From Gamarada debralockiae (lineage: Eukaryota; Ascomycota; Leotiomycetes; Helotiales; Hyphodiscaceae), in the NCBI GenBank assembly GCA_002803225.1, contig NXFV01000624.1, positions 1 through 64,000 of the forward strand: a stretch of DNA of 64,000 bases, read 5' to 3'. Positions 22,432 through 36,500 of the stretch are shown piece by piece. Numbering within the stretch: position 1 is the stretch's first letter; each line of letters begins with the position of its first letter. The notes beneath the pieces were generated by a model. It was given only the letters and a program-made list of their open reading frames with translations. It was not told the DNA's origin and searched no databases. The position numbers and the translations under genes were made by a program.

Positions 22432-25400
22432 TCAGAGCCTTCCGTGACGGGCCTTAAATATGGCGACCTTGTCATCGTAGAAAAGAATCTCTCTCAGCCT
22501 AAGTCGAACCTTTGACCGGCCGTCTTCCGAGCCGTCAAATGAATCGGTGTCCGAATCATCATGATCCGAAATTTCCGACTCTGTCTCATCAGGGTCTAGG
22601 GCAATCGCAGTGCCGTTGTCGTCGTCCTCGGCCTCATCATCGTCCTCCTCGTCGCTTCCGTCGTCATCACTCCCTTCATCGTCTGTGACTGCATCAACGC
22701 CTCCATTGGCCGCACTGGAATGCGTATCAGCAGATCCATGTGCCTCATCGTGAGGGCGATTTTCCAAGATCTCAAAGCACTTATGAGATACCCCCATATA
22801 GCACAGTTCTACCTCAGGGCGCAGAACAATGACATCGACCACTTGCAATGCTAGTTCTCGAGGATCGAAAGCTGGTGTGACATGATCTGCAATAAAAGGA
22901 ATGTTTAAAGAGCGGAGATGAGGTATTTGCGGCAGGCGCTGGAGGAAATGATGCTAAAGTCTGTTAGTCAAAACATTTTAGAAGGGCTGACATGGAGTAA
23001 ACATACCCAGTCCTTGTAGTCAATGGCAATACTCAGTTCGCGAAGACTGCTCATGCGCCCACTCGTGATGAAATTGAGAACGTCACGATTTGGCATCCAC
23101 GCTCTCCAACGGGTGTTGTCTGATGAACTTGTTGGCCCTCTTGGTATCCTATCTGAGCTATCCAGCATCAATTTCTTAAGACTTGCTCTGTGTCGCTTCA
23201 GAGGACCTCGATAGATCGCATCCTATCAAAATTTGAATTAGCAACTTCTCGGATTATGATGGACAGACCATTGACTTACGATCGTGACATTGGCACCAGA
23301 TGAGCGCTTCCGATCTTGCAAGAACAAGGTCTCCAAAGTATTTGGCGCTAGAGTCTCCTTCAAGAACGAAATTAGGGCAGATGACGCAGCATCGGTGTGG
23401 ATCTTCTTGAGATTCAGATGGTATTGCAGCGATGCACCTGCTCCATGTTTGGCTGCAGAATGATTGCCACCTAGTTGAGTGGGTTGGAAGTGTCGTCGGA
23501 GCATTAACCAGAGCTTGTCATGCTGAGAACAATCGAGAATCGTCAGATTGGTAAGGACGGACCAGTCGAAAGCCTTCTGGAGAACAGCAATAGATAAGGG
23601 TGTGCGTTCCAGCTCCAAGGTGTGTAGTCGTAGCTTTCCTTCAAGTCTGTCTCGTTCAGAAGATTGAATTCCGGAGAAGTGTAATTGTTTTCGACTATGA
23701 GATTGTGATCGTCTTAAGGGTAGTTCGGTGATCGATTCTGGCTCTACGAGAGCAGAGCTCTGCCCATCAATGTCAGAGGCAATCTCGTTTGTAGGGAGAA
23801 CCAAAGCAGCGATTGACTCTATGTCAGATTGGGAGGACCCGACAGTAGGAATCGAGTCGGAAGGTTGGTCAGAAGTCGTGCCATCAGAATTGTTGGAGGC
23901 AGATCCTCCTTCAATATTGAAAGTGACTCCGGGGGCTGCGGCGGTCGTACTGTCGCTTGATGTTGAAGTTTCTTTGCCATGCCAACCTCCTTCTAAGGAT
24001 TCATTCTCAGCTGTCCCGGCTATGTGTTCCTCCGGTACTATACCATTCACTATGGTTTCGGCCACAGGGACATGAGGCTGCACCTGCTGGGGTTCCTGGG
24101 AGACAATAGTGGAGACCACTGGAATAGCAGACTCTTTTTTCTCGATCTTTGCCTTCTGCTTCTTGCGAATATCGAAGACTCGGCCGACAAGGACGCCCAA
24201 AACGCCACCCAATCTTTTATCCCCTATTGTGCTTGCACCTGGCCATTGTGCTTTGTGATCGACCTGATGTAAATCCGGTCCATCCCAGGCTATTGCAAAG
24301 TCTCGATTGACGGCCTTTGAGGAAATGCCTACTCGCAGTTCTCGAAGGCAGTCCTTTGACTTCGCAATGAGAACACTCATCTCGTCCAGATAATCAAGCT
24401 CGTCGATATCTAATACTGACAAACTCTTGAGAGGAGGGAGGACGCTTAGTGTAGGGTATTCAACCCGACTTTGGGAGTAGGAAAGAGGTCGAGTATGATC
24501 TAAGTTTGGGAGGGAGCCAGCTGGGACAGACCACCCGATCGAAGTCATGGTACTACCGGCAGTAGCACTATTAGACGTTGTATTTGAGGTTTGGGTTGCC
24601 GGTAAGTGCGCTTGCTCCGAGTTGTCATGCCACCGCACCCAGACTCGCTCCAGACGGCATTCCTGGTTGATGTTCCTGCTTTGCAGCGACGACAAAGCAA
24701 GCCATACGTCTCTCAGGACCCCAGTGGGCATATCCCAGACAAAGGTCTCCAGATTGACCATTCTGGCCACCGCCAGAGCAACAAGAGTACCCAGCATTTT
24801 GCCACTTTCTTTCGTTATGAGATACTCCTGAACCCAATCCGGAGGGCCATTGCCAAGAGAGAACTTCCGAGTGTATTGGGGGTATTGGTTTCCCAATTGC
24901 TGCTGGCCGTTTCGGGAGACTAGTCCGAGGTCGTGATTGCATTCTGCTGTATTCTCTGTGCCGCAGTTTATACAAGCGAACGATTGCGTGTGAGGGTTAT
25001 GTGTAAAGACATCACCCATGCACAGCGTAGCCAGCCCATATGTCAAAGCATCAACACCGGTTCTTGGATCTGTCGTAGCATGGGCGTCGGGCCAAACGAT
25101 ATCGAAGCGGGAGTAGATATGTGGTATTGCGAGATTGTGAAGGGCGGAATGCGTCAGTGCGAGAGCTGTTAAATCATTTGTGTGCGTTACCTGAATTTGG
25201 CTTCGTTTAGATATATGTTCCAGCGGTCCGAAGCAATCGAGGACTCACCTCCTTTACGATCTCTTTCAGTACATCCAGGGGGAGATCAAGCAGCTGCAGT
25301 GGTCCCTGCTTCTTCACGACAGCAGTCCATTCTTGCTCTTTGTCCTTCAATAGGTTTGAGAGCTTGGTTCTGACATCTACCCCAGCCTTCTGAACCTTCT

Positions 25401-25578
25401 CAGGAGGAGTTGCAGATTCCGGAGTAGCCATTTGATAGCCAGCGCCAGGGTCTGACGACTTCAAGTCATTTGAAGGTTGCGTAGCAGCCGAAGTCTTTGG
25501 AATAGATACGGGTTGATCGTCTGGTTGGGAAGCTGTATCGCTGAATGCAAGGTCGGGACTCGGAAGGCCGGTCGTCAT
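22432..25578 (-). CDS. Large F-box protein with leucine-rich-repeat-like body and acidic tail
   Basis: Four exons on the minus strand: 25249-25578, 23280-25190, 23007-23222, 22432-22953 (992 residues). All introns are 53-58 nt and fall between codons. The F-box is at about residues 93-140: LQLLDLPLDVLKEIVKEV, split by intron 1, continuing THTNDLTALALTHSALHNLAIPHIYSRFDI. F-box proteins link substrates to Skp1-Cullin-1 ubiquitin ligases. The following body has scattered leucine-rich segments (ARMVNLETFVWDMP, LKSLSVLDIDELDYLDEM, LTNLTILDCSQHDKLWLML, MSSLRELSIAIDYKDW), consistent with irregular LRRs. A long Ser/Thr/Glu-rich insert lies at about residues 410-540. Near the C-terminus there is an acidic run of Asp/Glu (about residues 875-915). 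The substrate is unknown. Start MTTGLPSPDLAF was chosen; one longer in-frame option begins upstream. Confidence 0.85.
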
Positions 25579-26779
25579 GATCTTTCGAGGTGGAGTTGGG
25601 CTTTTCGTTGTGTTTCGGGCTTGTACTTGTACTTTCCCTCTTGCGCGGTCCGAAGTGAACAGCGCATGCTTGATACACGAGATACCATGCGCCAACCAAC
25701 CTGAAGAAATCAGTGAATAAGGGGAAGATGATGGAGATGGGTTTCCAGTTTGGTAACTTGGAGAAAGCTCGAAAGTGCAGCAGAACAATAAAGGCGATGC
25801 TCTACCTACGTTGAATGGTCAACCGAACTAAAGAAACCGTGCGCAAGCTGCAAGGGTGAGAGTCATGTGACTTTGGGCTTCTTTAAATGGATATCTTCAT
25901 CACTTGTACCTTTCGGCCTACCGCTGTTAGTAGAAGCCTTCAAATACATTGAGCCACTCTAATTTGTAAAGAGGCACTATGGTTTGTGAAGTAGTATTGC
26001 TCAGCGCTTAACCTTTACGATAGTTGGCTGACCAGGGGATTGTCTTGAAGTCCTGGACTATGTATCCATTCAGGCACTTTGAGCGTTTTGATGCCCAAAC
26101 AACATGGCATTCAAAAGGTCTAAAGCTCAAGGACGGAAATTCATTATTCAACTACTACGTGATGCCCAAATTTTAACAGTTATCGTTGTGCTGGTTGGCT
26201 CTCGTGTTCTGTCATTAGTACCAGCATTTCGTGATTCAACCGGCCCTCCCGGGTATCCTTATTAATATTGAATTTCTCTGAATGAAAATAGCTTCGGAAA
26301 TTTCAGTAGTATTGTTGTCCAGCTATTCTTTCGAGACTTTCTTGAATTGCCAGGAACCCTCTACAAAAATAGAATTCGTGTCAAAGAACCACAAATGCTG
26401 GTGGAGTTAGATTGAACGCTAAATACCCCTTGCAAGCTGCTCCAACCTTTGATTGGCATCATCGCAGGGTGGGCTTCTGTGAGGCTACGCCTCGTACGGC
26501 GCTCCATTTTCACTTTTGACATTCTCATCGACAGACATTCAAACTGAAACGACCATGACGCTGTCCTCTTTCTAGTCATCTCGCAGACCGATTTGACCTG
26601 GATACTTCGTGCGCCACACCGGCTGCAAGAGGGTGAATCACTCAAAACCTTGGAACAACGCACGAGCTTCTGTGCTTCACTTTCCGCCCCCTCGGCTCAT
26701 ATCGTCAACTACTCACGAAGTACTGGTATCTCGACATCGATCCTCCAAACCTTCAAATACATTGAACGATCAATACACC
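25579..26779. promoter_or_regulatory. Divergent promoter region between F-box and Ync13-like genes
   Basis: 1.2 kb between two genes transcribed away from each other, so it must carry both promoters and leaders. No gene is seen inside. An open frame upstream of and in phase with ATG 26780 has ATG 26609 as a possible but unlikely earlier start. Confidence 0.5.
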
Positions 26780-29700
26780 ATGTCTTCCGCTTCCTCTCGA
26801 TCATCTCGTCCGGCTGCCAACAAGCGCATCAACAGCCTCCAGGGCAAAGATCGTCTATCGCGCAACCCCTCTCGAGTGCGAGCGAAAGTTATTAGCTACA
26901 ATGATGCATATACGTTCGCCCTCAGGGTCGCATATCTACACCATCTCCTCCAACCCAGAGCCAAGAGGAAGGTATATACACCGGCTCCGAAGCCTGCGAG
27001 GAAAACTGCTATGATTGGGGATTTGGTTCAAGAGTTCTCGCTCATAAAGGATTCTAAGAGTGCGAAATTTCCACATGGCTTTATGTCTCCCCTGGAGAAA
27101 CGGATGCAAGGAGTCTTAATGGGGACGGAAAGACTTCCAGGATACAATGATGCGGCGGTCAAACGAACATTCGCAGAAGCATACACGGCATTTACTGAGC
27201 AAGGTTTCCGAAAGCGCATGGACAAGGAGAGACGTGTGGAGGATCTGGTTCTGATATTCTACTCGAATACAACAAAATCGTTACAGAAGGGCAAGAACCC
27301 CGACGACGATTCCTGGAAGCTCCTTGTCGATCGTCATGTTGCACTTTTTGTCAGGCTGATTAGTGCTACTTTGAAGGATCATGGCAATGATAAGGATAAG
27401 CCGGAGCTGATGAGTCGATTGGCTACCCTGGAGAATAAGTTGTTGACGAACGATCAAGACTTGTTTATTGATTCTGTGGATGGAGCAGGAGGAACGACAA
27501 AAGAAGTCGTGACACCACTTAGCTACGATGTCAAGGACATGCCCATGGTTCTGAACGTCGCAAGAATATTCGGCCTCAGGAATTCGCAGATTCAATCTGA
27601 TATCGATGCCAACAAGAGTGTTTGGACAGAGGAGGCTGCACTGGCTGATCTAAAATCCTATCAGCATTGCCTTAATGCGAATACTAAACGGACCCTCCGA
27701 AGTGACGATTTCGATCTTGAAGAAGGATATCAAGCTTGGAAGAAGGCCGAAGGACGGGACCTATCTCAAATGATTGCGGAGATCTTACAAGCGAGGCCAG
27801 AGCTTGTGAAAGCTTCCTCCGGGTCAAATAAGCCTCTTCCACCAGTCCGTTCGCCGTCGCCCACTACAGATGAATCATACTCCGATTTGGCCAGAACAAT
27901 CTCAAGTCCATTGGACCATAGCCCTTCTTATGGCTTTGATCAGCCTGTGGATATGAGCGCTTTGTCTCTGGAAGAAGACCAGCCCGGCCGCTTATTTTTA
28001 GAGGAGGCCACATATACTTTCATCCCGCCAGATCCCCGAGCCTTCTACAGAGCTATCCTTCAGCATGCCATGACTTTCGATATGCTTCATGCTTCACAGC
28101 CAGCAGAGGGCTCTACCGCAACTGCCCCTCTTTCAAAACAGTCCATAGAGCTCTTGACTGAGCTATGTGTGCGATGGCGAATCCCCCAATTTTCTAGGTT
28201 GGTGCTGTTCTTGGACGTGGCTTCACAGAAATTCTTGGATCAGGAAATCGGCCTTGAGGAGCTTGACGCAGCGTTTGAATTCATCAAAAACCCCCCACCA
28301 GAGACCAAGCGGGCCAACACCCATTCACACTCCGCAAGTCTGTCATCTGTTGACCAGACTCATTGGACCGTTCAAGATTTTGCATTGTACCGTCAAGTCC
28401 TCTCAAGTTTACACGACGGTCTCTTGCGTGATCTTTACGATCTACTTCAGCATTGCTTTGAAGCCAAGCCCCCTTCTCCAGGACCTGTCTTAATGATACT
28501 GGAAAACCACATCTATAGCGATCCCTCATTCTCGAAGAGCGAGAGTCAACATGAAGTTTATGTAGAACAACTAGCCGAAGGACTGCGTTCTAAGGCGGCC
28601 GTGGTATACAGAAGCTACCTCGAGGCCGAAGTTCCGCAGAATCAGGAGGAGTGGCAATTCTATCATGTTGTTCAACTTGGTAAATCCGTTGTGAAGCTGT
28701 GCGAGAGAATTCAAAAGAGATACCGGAAGAACCCAGAGATCATGGGCGTCAACCCATTGACAATTCTCGTTGAGAACATGTTCCCAAGCTTCGAAAACGA
28801 CGCCCATGATCTGATCCAGCGAATTCTCAATGTGGCCAAGACCAACAATACTGAAGTCGATTTGCAAGATGGTTTCGACCTCTACAGGGAGCTTGTGGAG
28901 ATCCGTCGGATACATCATGCTGCTCTGCCCAACCGCCCATTTGCCTTCCATATAGAGGATCTTCTTGCCGATTTTGTTTGGCGCTGGATTCGGGTTACTG
29001 ATGACAAGATGGTCGGGCTCGTTGACCAGGCTATCAAACAGGATCAATTTCAAGTGCGATCTGAGCATCCCGAGCAACCGGCCACTGACGATGAGCGACA
29101 CAGCGTGTCTGTCATCGATATATTCCGCTTGTTGAACCAAACCGCCGACCAAATTTTCCAACTTGAATGGGATGATGATGTTCAGTACGCCAAATTTATG
29201 ACAGCACTGTCAAAATCCTTTGGCAATGGTCTCGCGAGATATTGCGAAGTCATCGAGCAGAGGTTTTCGAAAGAGATGGATAGGCTATCACCGGCGCAGG
29301 AGGCAGCTGCTTCACAGACCAAACAAGAGAAGTGGATGCAGCTCGCAAAAGATGCATGGAATAACAAAGAGAAGATTGAGCCCTTCCAATTCTATCCCGA
29401 GGTATGTTACTCATCCATCGGCAACTTGCTACGCTGGACTAATTATTTTGTAGTCTTTTGTCAAGCTGAACAACATTGAGTATGCTATTCAACAACTTGA
29501 TGTTCTGGAGAAGACTATGAATGTAGATGCTTGTGCCGAGGTCCTCGCAAAGGTCGCACCGCCCAAGGACAAACAGCGAAGACCTTCAAAATACGTTTTC
29601 ACGATCAAAATTGTCGAAGCGGAGGAGCTTAAAGCTTGTGATCCGAGTGGCACCAGCGATCCCTACGTTGTCCTTGGCGACGAGTATCAAAAACGCCTTG

Positions 29701-30965
29701 CGAAGACTAGAGTAGTGATGAGAAATCTCAACCCTCGTTGGGATGAGTCAGTTGACATCACCGTTCAAGGTGCGCTCAACATTATCGCAACCGTTTGGGA
29801 TTGGGATACATTCGGTGATCACGATTACGTTGGAAGGACTTCATTGAAGTTGGATCCTGCCCATTTCAGTGATTACATGCCTCGTGAATACTGGTTGAAC
29901 TTGGATACGCAAGGCAGACTCTTGCTGAGGGTCAGTATGGAAGGAGAGCGGGATGATATTCAATTCTATTTCGGCAAGGCATTCAGATTGTTGAAGAGGA
30001 CGGAACGAGACATGACTCGAAAAATTACTGATAAGGTATGTCATCGGTGTGAAATGCAGTTGATAGTGCTGACGTCTTAGCTTTCACAATACATCAACGC
30101 CTCACTTTCACTGGATGCTCTGAAAGGAGTCATGTCAAGAGGAGGCCTCACCGTTTCGGCAGTAGCAGGTTTATGGAGAAACCGCCAATCAGTCTTACCC
30201 ACATTGACACCCTTGGATATTGAAAATGCTCTCAAACCACTCTTCACCTACTTTGACGAAAACTTCGCCATTATGAAGCAGACCTTGACAGACGCATCTA
30301 TGGTCATGGTCATGACTAGATTATGGAAGGAAGTCTTGCTAGCTATCGAAGCCTTATTGGTCCCGCCGCTTTCGGACAAGCCGTCAACACAGAAGCCCCT
30401 CACACAGCAAGAAATGGATATCGTCTTCAAGTGGCTAGAACTGCTGTTCGAATTCTTCTACGCTCGTGATGAGAATGGCGAGCCAATGGGTGTACCAGCC
30501 GAAGTGTTGAAGTCTCCGAAATATCACGAACTGCAATCCCTCAACTTCTTCTATTTCGACACTACTGACAACCTCATCCGAACCTCGGAACGCATGGCAA
30601 GCGCAACGGCACAGCGTGCACAGGCACAACGCAATCGACTGTCAGCACCTGCCAGTCTCGGAGCATCCTTCGGTGGCCTCATGGGATCAACTTCCATGCG
30701 AAGAACGAAAACTATCATGATGAGTCGGAATCTAGGAACAATGAAAAAGGCTAAGGAAGAGAAGAGGAAGGAAGCACAGGCTGATCCAAGCGATGACATG
30801 ATATTGAGGATTTTGAGAATGCGGCCGGAAGCAGCACCGTATCTTAGGGATAGGAGCAGGCAGCGGGAGAGATTGGCTGCTGCAGCTGCGGCAGAGATGA
30901 TTGTTAGGCAGAGTCTTGCTGCTGGTGGGCCGAGATTTGGTGCAAATAATTTGCCTCGACGATGA
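26780..30965 (+). CDS. Munc13/UNC-13-like protein with C2 domain (Ync13-like)
   Basis: Three exons: 26780-29401, 29454-30035, 30081-30965 (1,362 residues), with introns of 52 and 45 nt between codons. The C2 domain is at about residues 918-1010: VFTIKIVEAEELKACDPSG, TSDPYVVLG, NPRWDESVDI, VWDWDTFGDHDYVG. The calcium-site aspartates are mostly kept. It sits between two helical halves matching the MUN/MHD region layout of fungal Unc13 relatives (DUF810-type N-terminal half, MHD2-like C-terminal half, including TRLWKEVLLAIEALLVPPLSD). In fission yeast the relative Ync13 works at the plasma membrane in exocytosis, endocytosis and septum integrity during cytokinesis; a similar role here is inference. 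The C-terminal 100 residues are basic and Arg/Ala-rich. Start MSSASSRSS was chosen at ATG 26780. Confidence 0.88.
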
Positions 30966-33502
30966 ACTTCTGTTCTGTTAGGGTAGGACTGACTGGATGT
31001 TTACGCGTGGCATCGCAAGGAGTTTGGACTTGAGGGATACTGTGTAATGAGGTCTGATGAGCGGATTTGGCGTTAAATGAGATACCATAGTGCTTATTGA
31101 GTTTCCTGCAATAATTCAGAGGAAGTTTCACCGCCGTTGGTATTGTGACGTGAAATAGTGTGTCGCACCTCCTGCTATCCAGGATACTGATCTTTCACTC
31201 TTTTTCAGCGATTGAATATATGGTAATATCAATTGTTCACTTCGAGGGATTGGTTGCTGCCCCAAAGGGTATCCAATCTAGACATTCTCCAAATCGTTCA
31301 CTCCCCGTGAATGACTAGATACAGTGAAAGTCTGGATATCCACCTCGACGATTTTCCCCACAAACCCCTTTTCCCGTTCGCTACGGGTTTGAACTCTATC
31401 GCCTTAACTTACTGTCTTCACAGACTCAAAACCACCTTAACTGACAGACCGCAACAACACTGAAGACATGGAGTGGCCGAGAGACTAATCGTTGCTGCTT
31501 AAAGCATTTAGTAGCCGCAATTGAAACATCCGAAGTCCATCCTTCCCATCCTCATCTTAACTAAAATCTCTCTCGAGGCGGTTTGAGAAAAGCGCAGCCG
31601 GACTCTGCTCCACATTAATTTTGCAACGGCGCCAGTGCATAGCCCAAAGGAAGTAAGATCTCCTACTTTTGTGGTTGAGAAGGTCCTACCTTGCTAAGTG
31701 GTGGCTTGAAGGCTACGGATAGGCGACACTTGGAGGACCCTGAGGTAGGTCTGATAGGTTAGGAGTGATTCCGAGTGAAAACGGTAAGATATATGAATGA
31801 AGATAGCAAAGAGACATATCACAGGATGAGGATCACTGATGTTATTGTCTGAAGGAATGAAATCTTCTCCTATCCCGTAAGATATATATGATGGAAAATT
31901 GAAAGGCGTTTAGGGGTACGAAGAAAGTGACTAGTATTTTGCTGTGTCAAAAAATCTTCGCTTTTCTACCGAACATTTCGAGGCGCCGGAGACGAAAGTA
32001 CCGCATTTGTATCCATGCCGACGATCTTTGCTTGTTGGGTAGAAATTGGAGAAGATCGGGAAAACTAGATCTACTGATTCGCCTATCTGAAACGTTTCAA
32101 GTTTGTGGATTGGGTCAATCATTGACTCCTTTTCCCTGTGGCTTTTGTGATGTTTGGACGGTTCTGAGCTGAGCGGTAAGTCTGGGGAGATGATAAAGGA
32201 AGATCAGGGTGAACTTGGGGATATTTCATTGGCAAGACGGCATTTAGGGATCTCCTGAAAATGGTTAGTGCTGTAAATGTCCTAGGATGTTTGAGTTTTG
32301 ACCCAAATATTTTCTTTTTAAGTTTTCTGTCAATTTTATGGGGATGGATTTCAGTGATTGAAGAGCCATGAAAACGGTGGCGTGGTGTATACGAGATTAT
32401 CGAGGACATCCCTCGCTGGTTCTTGAATGCCAACGAAGCTCGCGGAGTACCTTTCTTCTCCTCTTTTTGTACGGGACTCTATAAACTTACGGAATATCTC
32501 CAGATCAAGGCTCCTGTGTCTATGCTTTCTATATCTGGCATAATATAGGAAATATGTGGGTGGGGCGGTGCTGTCAAAAGCCTCCTCGTCACTCGATAAT
32601 TTGGCCCTCAACCTCGTGACTCCTTGCAGACCCGCACTGCAACTTTACCATGGGCGTTATTTCCCGGCAGAAAGTGAACCGCCTCATGAGAGATCATTGG
32701 ATAGGACATATCTTCCTGAGCTCAAATACAAGACTACCCTGTACACACCGTTCAATTGCAGCAGAGTCACTTGATGCCCTCATGTAGTGAGGATTGCACG
32801 AGCTCCAATCCAGGGTTCAAGCAACGCCATCCGAACCAGGAAAGCCCTGAAACCATGTTTGGCTTACGCTTTTAACCAATAATGCGCCATGCACCAATTT
32901 CGACGGTTTTTGTGTCCCATCTTTTAGCTGTCCTAACTCTCTTCCGTAATCCGACAGACCGTGCAGAGATCCCTCGACTCCTTGAACCTCAACCTCGTTT
33001 ATATCAACAACCTCAAAAATCCTCACAAAGGAAGCTTCGACGAGTAAAGAGATTATACTGAGAGCCACTGTTGGCGTACACTCCTTTGTTCGTTATTCAT
33101 CGCCTGGTCCTGCCCCTCCATCTACTGCGAATCGGAAAGGCGGCAGAAGCGAAGTGGAGAGTCGCATTGGACAAGGGAAGAAAGATCCACGACTGTTTTG
33201 ATTGTTCATTCGAGAATAAGCTTCGACCTCAGAAGTTTACATCCCGAAAAGACCTTATTTTGAGGAATTAGATGTGAGTAAGATTGATTCATATGTCCCC
33301 GCATCTGCGAGCCACATATTTTGCGCATAGCGATTTCTTTGGACAAGCCTAACAGTCACCTCTACAGTAATCCTCGACCTTACGAAGACCTCGAATCCCC
33401 ATTCTTCGAATTTCTTCGAGTCGAGTGCGAACCTTTATGCCTTCATGGTAGACGGTAAATTTTAATCCTATATTAAGCCAGCCCTGGCTGCATCCCCAGA
33501 AC
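30966..33502. other. Intergenic region and likely leader of the histidine kinase gene
   Basis: 2.5 kb without a supported gene. The last 300 bases look like the kinase leader. A possible untranslated intron runs from a gtgagt donor near 33273 to a ctctacag acceptor near 33366. The rest holds only short frames. Confidence 0.5.
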
Positions 33503-36500
33503 ATGGGCGACGATTCCACGTACGCGGCCACGTCCGCGATCCTACAATGCCTTGCGACGAACGTCCGCGTATCTCAACACAATATCCAGAGTTGTCAAGC
33601 CGTGAAGCTTCCAGGTGCCGACACTCCAGCCAAGCTCAATCTTGAGCGTGAGATCGCGGCTCTCGTTGCAAGAGTGCAGAATTTGGAGGCAAAAGCGATC
33701 ACTGTCAACCACCAGGCACTTCCAGATACTCCGAATGAGATAGGTGCCCCATCAGCCTTCGCAGATGTCCTTACTGGCGGCAGTGCAAACCGATCCCCAA
33801 AAAATGCTGCTTCGAGACAACAGCTCGTAAACTCCTTGCTCGCAACACGAGATGCCCCTTACGGCGAACGGCCGCAAAAGTTCACAAAGCTTACTGATGA
33901 AGAGCTCGAGGCCCTCCGAGAACATGTCGATCATCAATCGAAGGAACTTGATAGTCAGAAGTCGGAACTTGCAGGTGTCAACGCCCAGCTCTTGCAGCAG
34001 AAGCAACTTCAGGAGCAAGCTCTGAATGTTTTGGAAGTTGAGCGGGTGGCAGCCCTTGAGCGAGAGTTGAAGAAACACCAGCAAGCCAATGAAGCTTTCC
34101 AGAAGGCTCTGAGGGAGATTGGAGAGATTGTTACTGCTGTTGCGAGGGGTGATTTGAGCAAGAAGGTTCAGATTCACTCGGTTGAAATGGACCCGGAAAT
34201 TACAACTTTCAAGAGGGTAAATACTGACTATAGTCGAAAAGTGTTGAATTTTGAGCTAACTTTTGTAGGTGATTAATACTATGATGGACCAACTTCAAAT
34301 ATTCTCCAGCGAAGTGTCTCGTGTGGCCAGAGAAGTCGGAACCGAAGGCATTCTCGGTGGTCAAGCACAGATTGTAGGAGTTGATGGAACATGGAAAGAA
34401 TTGACAAATAACGGTATGCTGCTCTCAATTCTTGGGTTCAATGCAGAAACTGGCTCTGCTGAAACCCTCGGGATCTTCTTTGATACGAATAAATGGCTAA
34501 CAATATTATAGTAAACGTAATGGCCCAAAATTTGACTGATCAAGTCCGAGAAATTGCTTCAGTCACAACAGCTGTTGCCCACGGGGATTTGACCCAGAAG
34601 ATCGAGAGACCGGCCCAGGGTGAAATTTTACAGCTTCAACAGACTATCAATACCATGGTGGATCAATTGAGGACTTTTGCAGCTGAAGTTACCCGTGTGG
34701 CTAGAGATGTCGGAACTGAAGGTATTCTTGGTGGTCAGGCCGAAATCGAGGGAGTTAAAGGGATGTGGAATACGTTGACCGTCAACGTCAATGCCATGGC
34801 CAACAACCTTACGACACAAGTGCGAGATATTGCTATGGTTACAACTGCTGTGGCCAAGGGAGACCTCACGCAGAAGGTGCAAGCAGAGTGTAAGGGCGAG
34901 ATCAAGGAGCTCAAGGAAACCATCAACTCCATGGTGGACCAACTTCAGCAATTCGCACGAGAAGTCACGAAGATTGCTCGAGAGGTCGGAACTGAGGGTA
35001 GACTTGGTGGCCAGGCTACGGTGCATGATGTTGAGGGCACATGGAGAGACTTGACGGAGAACGTGAACGGAATGGCCATGAATCTGACCACTCAAGTGCG
35101 AGAGATTGCCAAGGTTACGACTGCAGTGGCCCGAGGTGATCTTACAAAGAAGATTGGAGTCGAGGTGCAAGGCGAAATCGCATCTTTGAAGGATACCATC
35201 AACACCATGGTTGATAGACTCGGTACTTTCGCTTTCGAAGTCAGCAAAGTCGCGAGGGAGGTCGGAACTGATGGAACTTTGGGTGGTCAAGCCCAAGTCG
35301 ATAATGTGGAAGGAAAATGGAAGGATTTGACGGAGAACGTGAACACCATGGCGAGCAACTTAACATCTCAGGTCCGAGGTATCTCAACTGTCACCCAGGC
35401 TATCGCCAACGGAGATATGAGCCAGAAGATTGAGGTCGAAGCCGCTGGAGAAATTCTCGTATTGAAGGAGACGATCAACAACATGGTTGACAGATTGAGT
35501 ATCTTCTCGAATGAGGTGCAAAGAGTAGCAAAGGATGTAGGTGTTGATGGCAAGATGGGTGGTCAGGCCGACGTTGCTGGCATTGGCGGCCGATGGAAGG
35601 AGATCACCACAGACGTCAACACAATGGCTATGAACTTGACTGCCCAAGTCCGAGCTTTCGGCGATATCACCAACGCAGCAACAGATGGAGACTTCACTAA
35701 GCTGATTACTGTTGAAGCCTCTGGAGAAATGGACGAATTGAAGCGAAAGATCAATCAAATGGTCTTCAACTTGAGAGACAGTATTCAGCGAAATACTGCA
35801 GCTAGGGAAGCCGCCGAATTCGCCAACAGAACGAAATCCGAATTCTTAGCAAACATGTCTCACGAAATCCGAACTCCAATGTAAATCCCCCTTTCCTTTT
35901 CTCCTCTTTTCTTTCCTTTCTCCCTCCTTCCTTTTCTTTTCTCCCCTGCTCTTCCCCTACCTGGTGACGGATACTCGGGTTCTCGGCGGACTTGTCCTTG
36001 AGGGAAGGGACGACGGAATGCTCCTCATCTTCCAGTCCATCGCATGACTCATTTCTTCCTGTTCCATGGTCTGCTCTCCAGGACTCCTCGACATTCTCCA
36101 ATTCTCCGATCACTTACGGCGCCTGCTCTCTCTTGGTTCAAGTCACTCCTTTTGACTATCATAAACGATACCTCATCGTTCTCGAGAAGCCGTCCTGCTT
36201 CCCTAGAGCGTATATTGGGTCTGGGACTGCTGCTAGATGTGGTGTCTCATGTCGCATGTCACAATATACGCGGCTTCAAGTCTTGCCAAAGTACGTTGCA
36301 GCAGCCATCAACGAAGACTATGTTATCACGCATAAAGATCTGTTGCTACGGGCACCTATCCCCTCAGCTAAAGACGTACCACTCCTACGGGCTATGTTCA
36401 TCCTCCTAGAAGCCGCGTTAAGCTTTGTCTTCTGGACGGTGAAGTCCAAGACTGAGGGCGGCTTTGGAATACGTTCACTATGTCAATGGACTGTCGACGA

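Noticed and set aside
34628..35296. A 222-codon minus-strand frame inside the histidine kinase.
   Set aside because: It mirrors the repetitive HAMP codons on the other strand and has no independent signal.
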